Assembly (NCBI GenBank): GCA_009777685.1
Contig: WRLJ01000030.1
Coordinates: 1 to 11,763 of the forward strand
Source of the DNA: Oscillospiraceae bacterium
GTDB lineage: Bacteria > Bacillota > Clostridia > Oscillospirales > UBA929
Direction: 5' to 3'
Length of the DNA stretch: 11,763 nt
The position numbers and the translations under genes were made by a program. The number at the start of each line of letters is the position of its first letter. Position 1 is the first letter of the stretch. Below are positions 1-5,229 of the stretch, in pieces. Below the pieces are notes generated by a model. The model saw only the letters and a list, made by a program, of their open reading frames with translations, was not told the DNA's origin and did no database searches.

Positions 1-2
1 TG

Positions 3-1001
3 GGCGTAGTGGCGCTGGTATTCTTGATCGTCATTATCAGTCTGTTTTCCGGCGACTCGCAGGTCACCCGCTCAACGGTGCGGCGCGAGGCATTGCCCAG
101 CGGGGCCGCCATGGATTCAGGGCCTTGGTACACCGACCATCTGGGCTGGATAGGCAACCAAACCCAGCTGTTATCGGGCCTGCGGAACTTCCATGGAAAA
201 ACCGGCGTGCGGCCCCATCTCTACCTTACGGGCGAGATCGACGGAAGCGACGCGGTTCCCACCCTCGCGAGACTGGAATCCTTTGCTAACCAGACGTATT
301 CGGAATTGTTCAACGACGAGGCGCACCTGCTGCTGGTGTTCTTTGAAAACGAGGACGCTGAATACGCGATGTACGCCATGCCGGGGAATATGGCGCGGTC
401 GGTCATGGACGACGAGGCCAGAGACATCCTGATGGACTACATCCAGCGCTTCTATTATTCCTCCAGCCTGTCCGAGGAAGAAATGTTCAGCCGGGCCTTC
501 GATGAGACAGGGGAGCGGATCATGACCGTTACCCGATCGCCGTGGATCCCCGTATTGATCGTTCTGCTCGTTGGCGCGGCTGTGATTGCCGGCCTGCTGA
601 TCGGGCTTAACTGGTGGAAAAAGGCCAAGGCGCAGAAGAATCTGGAGGCGGAGCAGACCGAGCGGATTCTCGGCCAGTCTCTGGAGGAGTTCGGAAGCTC
701 CGGCGACGCCGCTTCGGAGCTGGCAAAGCAGTATTCCGATCCTCCCTCCCCGCCGGGGGATATCATTCCCGTGTTCAAAAGCAGCGCCCAGCGCATCGTC
801 GCGATCCGGAAAGAGGGAGGCTCCATCGCGGCCTATCGGCTGGCGGGTGGGCGGATTCTCAATAAGCAGGACGCGGTTGAGTTTGCCAAGCTCGGCGAAA
901 TCGCCGATGTCTGCATCTCCCATCGTGACGGCGCCGAATTCCTGAAAGCCCTCCCTGACGGAACCGACCGCAATAATCTTTCCTCGCTGCCGGAATTTTA
1001 A
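3..1001 (+). CDS. Membrane protein with TPM-like domain and C-terminal DUF3892 domain (5' partial)
   Basis: The frame is open to the left window edge, so the GTG at 9 may be an internal codon and the true start probably lies upstream. Numbering from that GTG, residues 1-14 are the end of a hydrophobic segment. Residues about 35-172 form an extracytoplasmic region whose pattern (YTDHLGWI, then KTGVRPHLYLTG, then HLLLVFFENED) resembles the TPM fold (PF04536-like). Residues about 179-201 are a second membrane helix followed by WWKKAKAQK, a positive-inside signal. Residues 261-330 match the small DUF3892 domain well (RIVAIRKEGG, LAGGRILNKQDAVEFAKLGEIADV, PDGTDRNNLSSLPEF). The likely topology is an outside TPM-like sensor domain with DUF3892 in the cytoplasm. 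It lies 35 nt before pspA and is probably cotranscribed with it. TPM and related domains are known neighbours of PspA. The biochemical role is unknown. I am confident of DUF3892 and moderately confident of the TPM assignment. Confidence 0.75.
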   Translation, partial: GVVALVFLIVIISLFSGDSQVTRSTVRREALPSGAAMDSGPWYTDHLGWIGNQTQLLSGLRNFHGKTGVRPHLYLTGEIDGSDAVPTLARLESFANQTYSELFNDEAHLLLVFFENEDAEYAMYAMPGNMARSVMDDEARDILMDYIQRFYYSSSLSEEEMFSRAFDETGERIMTVTRSPWIPVLIVLLVGAAVIAGLLIGLNWWKKAKAQKNLEAEQTERILGQSLEEFGSSGDAASELAKQYSDPPSPPGDIIPVFKSSAQRIVAIRKEGGSIAAYRLAGGRILNKQDAVEFAKLGEIADVCISHRDGAEFLKALPDGTDRNNLSSLPEF

Positions 1002-1036
1002 GTCAAAAAAATTATCATTAGAAAGGAAACAGTACA

Positions 1037-1771
1037 ATGAGCGTTTTATCCAGATTTAAGAACATCATGTCCGCCAACATCAACGCGCTGCTGGACAAGG
1101 CGGAGGACCCGGCGAAGATGATCGACCAGACCCTTCGCAATCTGGCCAACGACCTGGCCGCCGTCAAAAAGGAAACCGCCGGAGTCATGGCGGAGGAAAC
1201 CCGCACCCGGCGCGAGGCCGACGCCAACCTCGTGGAAGTGAAGAAGAACATGGAAATGGCCCGCAAGGCCCTGGCCGCCGGCAACGAAGACCACGCGCGG
1301 GTGTTCCTGAACAAGAAAAACGAGCTGGAAACCCAGGGCGTGGAGCTGCAGAAGCTGGCCGAGGCGGCCCAGCAGAACGCCGTGCAGATGCGTGCCATGC
1401 ACGACAAGCTGGTCAAGGACATCAACGCGCTGAAATCGCGTCAGGCCACCATCAAGTCCAACATCGCGGTGGCCAACGCCACCGAGCGCGTCAACAAGAT
1501 GGGCGCGGCGGGCTCGAAGGCCGAGGGCGCGCTGCAAGCCTTTGACCGCTTTGAGAAGCAGGCTCAGGACCGTCTCGACCGGGCCAGAGCGCTTACATCC
1601 CTCAACGAGGTTCCCCGTGACGAGGCGCAGTCTCTGGCCGACCTGTACCAGGGCGGCGGGGGCGCGGCGCTGGACGACGAGCTGGCCGCGCTGAAGGCGG
1701 AAATGGGACTGGCTCCGGCGGTTGCGGTGGACGACGAAATCGCCGCTCTGTATGATGAAATAAAGGAATAA
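1037..1771 (+). CDS. pspA: PspA/IM30 family protein (phage shock protein A)
   Basis: This is a 244-residue PspA/IM30/Vipp1 family protein, a peripheral membrane protein that assembles into ESCRT-III-like oligomers and stabilises damaged cytoplasmic membranes. The N-terminal segment (MSVLSRFKNIMSANINALLDKAEDP) is the typical amphipathic membrane-binding helix. It is followed by the family signature around KMIDQTLRNLANDLAAVKK and a long charged, Ala/Glu/Lys-rich coiled coil to about residue 190. The acidic C-terminus has two DDELAAL/DDEIAAL-like repeats (about 212-240). Length and start fit the family. The GAAAGGA ribosome binding site at 1021-1027 supports the ATG at 1037. It follows the TPM/DUF3892 gene by 35 nt, so the two are probably cotranscribed. 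No PspF or PspB is present, as expected for a Gram-positive Psp system. Confidence 0.93.
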   Translation: MSVLSRFKNIMSANINALLDKAEDPAKMIDQTLRNLANDLAAVKKETAGVMAEETRTRREADANLVEVKKNMEMARKALAAGNEDHARVFLNKKNELETQGVELQKLAEAAQQNAVQMRAMHDKLVKDINALKSRQATIKSNIAVANATERVNKMGAAGSKAEGALQAFDRFEKQAQDRLDRARALTSLNEVPRDEAQSLADLYQGGGGAALDDELAALKAEMGLAPAVAVDDEIAALYDEIKE

Positions 1772-1782
1772 GAAAACGGGAA

Positions 1783-1819
1783 TCAAATTGCGCGCCGCGG
1801 AAACCGGCGCGCAATTTGA
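1783..1819 (+). repeat. Perfect 15-bp inverted repeat (possible pspA terminator or processing hairpin)
   Basis: The arms 1783-1797 and 1805-1819 are exact reverse complements around the 7-nt loop CGGAAAC, with a GC-rich top and an AT-rich base. The hairpin begins 11 nt after the pspA stop, which is a terminator position, but no T tract follows on either strand. It may be a weak or factor-assisted terminator, or a 3'-end stabilising hairpin that dampens expression of the next small gene. The symmetry is seen directly; the role is inferred. Confidence 0.6.
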
Positions 1820-1841
1820 ATGGGCGTATGTCTATTTGTGC

Positions 1842-1848
1842 GGGAGGG
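1842..1848 (+). promoter_or_regulatory. Ribosome binding site that sets the start of the small membrane protein
   Basis: GGGAGGG lies 6 nt before the GTG at 1855. Two in-frame upstream alternatives, TTG at 1816 inside the hairpin arm and ATG at 1828, have no comparable purine-rich sequence before them. The GTG at 1855 is therefore the better start. Confidence 0.6.
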
Positions 1849-1854
1849 CTGAGG

Positions 1855-2034
1855 GTGAAAAAAGTGACTGCGGTTTTGATGATCCTGCTGATCGTCGGGC
1901 TGGCGCTACTTCTTTTTTATGGATTTTTGTTCCTTCGCAGGGTTCTGAGAATCGTCGGGGCGGTTACCTTGCTGGTTGCATTGGCCGTGGTGTTGTTTTT
2001 TGTGCTGAAGAGGCGTTTCCTGAAGAAGAAATAG
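1855..2034 (+). CDS. Small two-helix membrane protein, 59 aa
   Basis: Using the GTG at 1855, this encodes about 59 residues that are almost entirely hydrophobic. A basic start (KK) is followed by helix 1 (about residues 4-24), a short RRVLR turn, helix 2 (about 31-47) and a strongly basic tail (KRRFLKKK). The positive charges suggest that both ends and the turn interact with the cytoplasmic face, possibly as a hairpin. Translation from the ATG at 1828 would add 9 residues but lacks a ribosome binding site. I recognise no named family. Its position after pspA suggests a membrane partner, as small membrane proteins often accompany PspA, but this is inference. It could also be an unrelated short membrane peptide. 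Confidence 0.6.
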   Translation: MKKVTAVLMILLIVGLALLLFYGFLFLRRVLRIVGAVTLLVALAVVLFFVLKRRFLKKK

Positions 2035-2078
2035 GCTCTGATAAAATCAGATATTACCAAAGGCCGGGGAGAGAAAGC

Positions 2079-2627
2079 ATGGGCGAAATCAAGCGAATAG
2101 AGACCAAGCGGCTGTACCTCTATCCACTGGAAGCGGAGCATATCCGGATGGCGCTGGACGACTACGGGGGGCTGTGCCGCCGGCTGAGGGTGGAGCCGGG
2201 GGAGAAATACGGCTTCTTTGAATGGTGGCGCAGGCGCAGGGTCTATGCCGCGAAGCTGGCGCTGATAGAACAGCAGCCTCGGTCGTGGCTGCTGTCGACG
2301 ACCTGGTTTATCGTCGACGGAAGCACCCTCGAGATTCTGGGCGAAGCGGGCTTCAAGGGTCCGCCGAGCCTCGGGGTGATCGAGATCGGCTACGGCCTGA
2401 AGGCCGGGGCGCGCAACCGGGGCTATATGTCCGAAACGGTCGAGACGCTCTGCCGGGTCGCCGTCGCGCAGACGGAATATAATGTCCACACCATCCTCGC
2501 CAAAACCCTCAAGGACAATACCCCGTCCCACCGGGTGCTGGAGAAGAACGGCTTTGTGCGGAACGGTATGATTGGAAAGCATTGGAGATGGCTTAAGGAC
2601 ATGGAGAAAAACGAGGTGACCGCATGA
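2079..2627 (+). CDS. GNAT family N-acetyltransferase (RimJ/RimL-like)
   Basis: This 182-residue protein belongs to the GNAT superfamily, probably the Acetyltransf_3 (RimJ/RimL) type, which transfers acetyl from acetyl-CoA to an amine on a small molecule or protein. It has the family opening (ETKRLYLYPLEAEHI, residues 8-22), a central strand ending in IEIGYGLK, and the acetyl-CoA loop ARNRGYMSE (111-119). The closing NTPSHRVLEKNGF (147-159) is typical of this type. The frame is open far upstream, but the ATG at 2079 is chosen because GGGGAGAG (2066-2073) precedes it by 5 nt and homology begins there. Its stop overlaps the start of the second GNAT gene, so the two are translationally coupled. 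The substrate cannot be told from sequence. Confidence 0.85.
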   Translation: MGEIKRIETKRLYLYPLEAEHIRMALDDYGGLCRRLRVEPGEKYGFFEWWRRRRVYAAKLALIEQQPRSWLLSTTWFIVDGSTLEILGEAGFKGPPSLGVIEIGYGLKAGARNRGYMSETVETLCRVAVAQTEYNVHTILAKTLKDNTPSHRVLEKNGFVRNGMIGKHWRWLKDMEKNEVTA

Positions 2628-3082
2628 TTTCTGTACACCCCATATCCGCCGGGGACACCATCGCCATCCGGCATGTTGTTCTGCGCGCGGGGATGCCCGT
2701 CGAGGCGTGTTACTTTGACAAGGACGAGGCGGAGGGAACGTTCCATCTCGGCGGTTACGCCGACGGCGTCCACGCCGGGATCTGCACGTTCCAGCGCGAG
2801 CCGGACCCGCTGACGGGCGGTGAGGCGTACCGCCTGCGCGGAATGGCTGTGCTGCCCGAATACCGGGGCCGGGGGATCGGGACGCTGATGCTGCTGTCCG
2901 GCGAGGACCGCGTTCTGCGCCGCTTTGTCCGCGAGGCGTGGCTCCACGCGCGCACGGACGCGGTGCGGTTTTATGAACGGCATGGCTGGGCCGCCGAGGG
3001 CGATGAGTTTGACATCCCCACGGCGGGGCCGCACTACCTGATGCGAAAAAGCCTGAAGCCGCATTTGTGCGGTGAGCCTTGA
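2624..3082 (+). CDS. GNAT family N-acetyltransferase
   Basis: This is a 152-residue single-domain GNAT protein. The motif A loop is intact: MAVLPEYRGRGIGTLML, with the R/G-rich pyrophosphate-binding stretch at residues 81-86. It is followed by ARTDAVRFYERHGW (motif B region) and a C-terminal GPHYLMRKSL. The pattern RHVVLRAGMP near the start, HLGGYADG in the middle and GPHYLM at the end fits a common family of small uncharacterised GNAT proteins. The start ATG overlaps the previous stop (ATGA at 2624-2627). The two acetyltransferases share little sequence beyond the GNAT core, so a recent tandem duplication is unlikely. The substrate is unknown. No convincing terminator follows. Confidence 0.85.
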   Translation: MISVHPISAGDTIAIRHVVLRAGMPVEACYFDKDEAEGTFHLGGYADGVHAGICTFQREPDPLTGGEAYRLRGMAVLPEYRGRGIGTLMLLSGEDRVLRRFVREAWLHARTDAVRFYERHGWAAEGDEFDIPTAGPHYLMRKSLKPHLCGEP

Positions 3083-3097
3083 GCCGTGGAGGCGGGC

Positions 3098-3163
3098 GTC
3101 TTCACAATCCCCTCACAAAACCTACAAATAACCTTTACCAACGCTCCACAAACTGTCCATATC
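3098..3163 (+). promoter_or_regulatory. Six tandem 11-bp direct repeats: candidate OmpR/PhoB-type operator upstream of htrA
   Basis: Six consecutive 11-bp units start at 3098, 3109, 3120, 3131, 3142 and 3153, with no register slip. The rough consensus is NCCT(T/C)CACAAA. The core hexamers are TTCACA (3101), CTCACA (3112), TACAAA (3123), TTTACC (3134), TCCACA (3145) and TCCATA (3156). The seventh base of the unit (A) is invariant. OmpR/PhoB-family regulators are known to bind head-to-tail on direct repeats of about 11 bp. The block lies upstream of htrA and of a regulator of exactly that family, so autoregulation is likely but inferred. Confidence 0.65.
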
Positions 3164-3170
3164 CGGCGGA

Positions 3171-3176
3171 TAGAAT
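3171..3176 (+). promoter_or_regulatory. Candidate activator-dependent -10 element for the htrA operon
   Basis: TAGAAT (5 of 6 matches to TATAAT) begins 10 bp after CTGTCCAT (3153-3160), the last operator half-site. That is the spacing known between a pho box and the -10 in PhoB-activated promoters, where the box replaces the -35. No good -35 is present at the normal distance, consistent with dependence on an activator. The predicted transcription start is near 3183, giving a leader of about 50 nt. Confidence 0.45.
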
Positions 3177-3177
3177 A

Positions 3178-3206
3178 AAGACAAACCGGAAGGTTCACTC
3201 TATACT
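3178..3206 (+). promoter_or_regulatory. Alternative sigma-A-like promoter for htrA
   Basis: AAGACA (3178-3183; 4 of 6 matches to TTGACA), a 17-bp spacer and TATACT (3201-3206; 5 of 6) form a plausible basal promoter. The start would be near 3213, leaving only a 20-nt leader that still contains the AAAGGA ribosome binding site (3217-3222). It could give basal expression, with the upstream -10 used on induction. Confidence 0.4.
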
Positions 3207-3232
3207 CTATTCAGGGAAAGGAACGACGGAAT

Positions 3233-4501
3233 ATGGATAACCACAACAACCACCACTCCAACGGAGAGAGCTACAGCTACTCGCTTCAAAGACCCGACGG
3301 CAGTCCCGGCGGCGGAAAAGCTCCAGGGAAAAAGAGACGCGCCGCGGGCTGGATCGCGCTGGCCCTTGCGATGTGCATCCTCAGCGCGGGCCTGGGCGGC
3401 GCGGCCGGCTATTGGGCCGGAGGGCCGTGGGCTGATCGGAACACGCAGCCGCCCTCCGAGACCTCGCAGGTCGCGCAGACCCCGCAGGATTCGCAGACCT
3501 CGCAGGTCTCGCAGACCCCGCAGGATCCGCAAGCCACGCAAACGCCCGCCTATTCGTCCGTCGCGGCGGAAAACGGGCGCGTGCCGATGACGCCGAGCGA
3601 GATTTATGAAGCCTGCGCTCCCGCCGCCGTCGCCATCTCCACGGAGAGGGCCGTGCGCAACGCCTTCGGGTATACCAGCAACCGCGCGTCCGCCGGATCG
3701 GGCTTTTTGATTTCCGCGGACGGCACGGTTGTCACCAACCACCATGTCATTGACGGCGCGGACACCATCAAGGTGCTGACCGCCGACGGCAGCGTCTATG
3801 ACGCGGTCGTGACCGGAAGCGACGCGACGACCGATCTGGCGATTCTCTCCATTGAAGCGGAGGACATGCCCTATCTCGTCTTCGGCGATTCCGACGCCAT
3901 GCGCGTGGGCGATCTGGTGGCCGCCATCGGCAATCCGCTGGGAGAGCTGGCCAACACGCAGACGGTCGGCACGGTCAGCGGGCTGAGCCGCGAGATCAAC
4001 ATTGACGGCGTCCCGATGGTGATGCTGCAAACGGACGCCTCCGTCAGCCCCGGCAATTCCGGCGGCCCGCTGATTAACGCCTTCGGCGAGGTCATCGGCA
4101 TTGTCTCGGCCAAGAGCGTCGACGCCGGCGTGGAGGGCATCGGCTTTGCCATCCCGTCCAACAGCGCCCAAAGCAGCATCGCCGACTTGCGCGAATACGG
4201 GTATATCCGGCGTCCCCAGATGGGGATTACGATAGACCTTGATTACTCTTCCTACGCGCGGCGGTACAGATTGCCGGCCGGCGTATACGTTTCCTCCGTC
4301 GAGCCCGGCAGCGGCGCGGAGAAGGCCGGCCTGCGGGAGGGGGACGTGATTACGGAGATGGGCGGCACGGCCATCATCAACGAGTCCGGCCTCCAGGCCG
4401 CCAAGTCCCGCTACCGGGCCGGTGAAACGGTCGGTTTGAAGTATATCCGCGACGGAAAAGAATACACCACGGACATCACGTTTGACGAAACGGGCCGCTG
4501 A
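3233..4501 (+). CDS. htrA: HtrA/DegP-like membrane-anchored serine protease with PDZ domain
   Basis: This is a 422-residue S1C (HtrA) protease for quality control of misfolded proteins at the outer face of the cytoplasmic membrane. It has a short basic cytoplasmic N-terminus, one membrane anchor (about residues 40-62), a Gln/Thr/Ser/Pro-rich linker (about 70-105), a chymotrypsin-fold protease domain (about 120-315) and one C-terminal PDZ domain (about 330-415). The triad is complete: His171 (TNHHVIDGA), Asp201 (TTDLAIL) and Ser276 (SPGNSGGPL). The ATG at 3233 follows AAAGGA by 10 nt. The single anchor and single PDZ match Gram-positive HtrA proteins. A response regulator and sensor kinase follow directly, an arrangement functionally like the CssRS/htrA link of Bacillus, though with all three genes adjacent. 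The linker contains a short tandem repeat, annotated separately. Confidence 0.95.
   Translation: MDNHNNHHSNGESYSYSLQRPDGSPGGGKAPGKKRRAAGWIALALAMCILSAGLGGAAGYWAGGPWADRNTQPPSETSQVAQTPQDSQTSQVSQTPQDPQATQTPAYSSVAAENGRVPMTPSEIYEACAPAAVAISTERAVRNAFGYTSNRASAGSGFLISADGTVVTNHHVIDGADTIKVLTADGSVYDAVVTGSDATTDLAILSIEAEDMPYLVFGDSDAMRVGDLVAAIGNPLGELANTQTVGTVSGLSREINIDGVPMVMLQTDASVSPGNSGGPLINAFGEVIGIVSAKSVDAGVEGIGFAIPSNSAQSSIADLREYGYIRRPQMGITIDLDYSSYARRYRLPAGVYVSSVEPGSGAEKAGLREGDVITEMGGTAIINESGLQAAKSRYRAGETVGLKYIRDGKEYTTDITFDETGR
3461..3532 (+). repeat. 36-bp tandem repeat, two copies, in the htrA linker
   Basis: Units 3461-3496 and 3497-3532 differ at 3 of 36 positions. Each encodes 12 residues of the form TSQV(A/S)QTPQD(S/P)Q; a degraded third start (ATQTP) follows. 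Being a multiple of 3, copy-number changes keep the frame and would only alter tether length between the membrane anchor and the protease domain. Confidence 0.85.
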
Positions 4502-4542
4502 ATTACGCATCCCCGTCATGGCGGTAAAAGGAGGCCGGGCTT

Positions 4543-5226
4543 ATGGTTAAAATTCTGATTGCCGACGATGAGGCGCGTCTGCGCCGTCTGGTGGGTGATT
4601 TCCTGCGGCGGGAGGGCTATGAGGTTCTGGAGGCTGAAAACGGGCGCAAGGCGGTTGAGCTGGCGCGCGACACGCCGGGACTGTCGCTGATTTTGATGGA
4701 CGTGATGATGCCGGAAATGGACGGCATCGCGGCGTGCAGGGAAATCCGCTCCTTTTCAGCCCTGCCGGTCCTGATGCTCACGGCCAAAAGCGAGGAGGAG
4801 GACGAGCTGCTCGGCTTCCTCAGCGGCACGGACGATTACTTAACCAAGCCGTTCAGCATCCCCGTTCTGCTGGCGCGCGTCAAGGCGCTCTTAAAGCGCG
4901 GCGGCGCGGAGGAGGCCGGCGCGTATACCGCCGGGGGCATCGAGCTGGACGTCCGCGCCTACACGGTCAAGGCCGGCGGAAAGCCCGTGGGGCTGACCCC
5001 AAGAGAGTTTGAGCTGCTGCTGTATCTGATGAAAAACAAAAATATCGCCTTGTCCCGGGAACAGATTTTGAACGCTGTGTGGAACTACGATTTCTACGGC
5101 GAGGCGCGTACCGTCGACACGCATGTCAAAAACCTGCGCCTGAAGCTGGGCGGGAGCGGAGAGAGCATCAAAAGTGTGCGCGGGCATGGGTACAAGCTGA
5201 CCGGCGAAGCCGGGACGGAGGATTGA
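4543..5226 (+). CDS. Response regulator transcription factor, OmpR/PhoB family
   Basis: This is a 227-residue two-domain regulator. The receiver domain (about 1-118) has the acidic pair Asp8-Asp9, the phosphoacceptor Asp53 (LILMDVMMPEMDG), Thr80 (LMLTAKS) and Lys102 (YLTKPF). The winged-helix DNA-binding domain (about 128-222) has GLTPREFELLLYL, the recognition region ARTVDTHVKNLRLKL, and the closing SVRGHGYKL. AAAAGGAGG (4526-4534) lies 8 nt before the ATG and is a very strong ribosome binding site. The gene starts 41 nt after htrA with no terminator between and ends 3 nt before the kinase gene. As this family binds 11-bp direct repeats, the array at 3098-3163 is a natural target. Which named regulator it corresponds to (CssR, PhoP or other) cannot be decided from sequence. 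Confidence 0.95.
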   Translation: MVKILIADDEARLRRLVGDFLRREGYEVLEAENGRKAVELARDTPGLSLILMDVMMPEMDGIAACREIRSFSALPVLMLTAKSEEEDELLGFLSGTDDYLTKPFSIPVLLARVKALLKRGGAEEAGAYTAGGIELDVRAYTVKAGGKPVGLTPREFELLLYLMKNKNIALSREQILNAVWNYDFYGEARTVDTHVKNLRLKLGGSGESIKSVRGHGYKLTGEAGTED

Positions 5227-5229
5227 GGC

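Noticed and set aside
1046..1786. Open frame of 246 codons antisense to pspA
   Set aside because: It mirrors the pspA frame and shows no domain; PspA is unmistakable on the + strand.
2037..2051. Small hairpin TCTGAT-AAA-ATCAGA after the small membrane gene as a terminator
   Set aside because: The stem is only 6 bp and AT-rich with a 3-nt loop and no T tract; too weak to call.
1788..2078. Upstream in-frame extension of the first GNAT gene from 1788
   Set aside because: It runs through the hairpin and the small membrane gene and has no GNAT similarity; a good ribosome binding site precedes the ATG at 2079.
3059..3072. Hairpin CCGCA-TTTG-TGCGG at the end of the second GNAT gene as a terminator
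   Set aside because: It lies within the coding sequence, has a 5-bp stem and no following T run.
3461..3532. CRISPR-like or intergenic satellite repeat
   Set aside because: There are only two adjacent copies without spacers, and they are in frame inside the htrA coding sequence.
3200..4519. Open frame of 439 codons on the - strand opposite htrA
   Set aside because: The sequence is low complexity (repeated RGLR-type runs, many Arg, Gly, His) and covers a clear HtrA gene with complete triad and PDZ domain.
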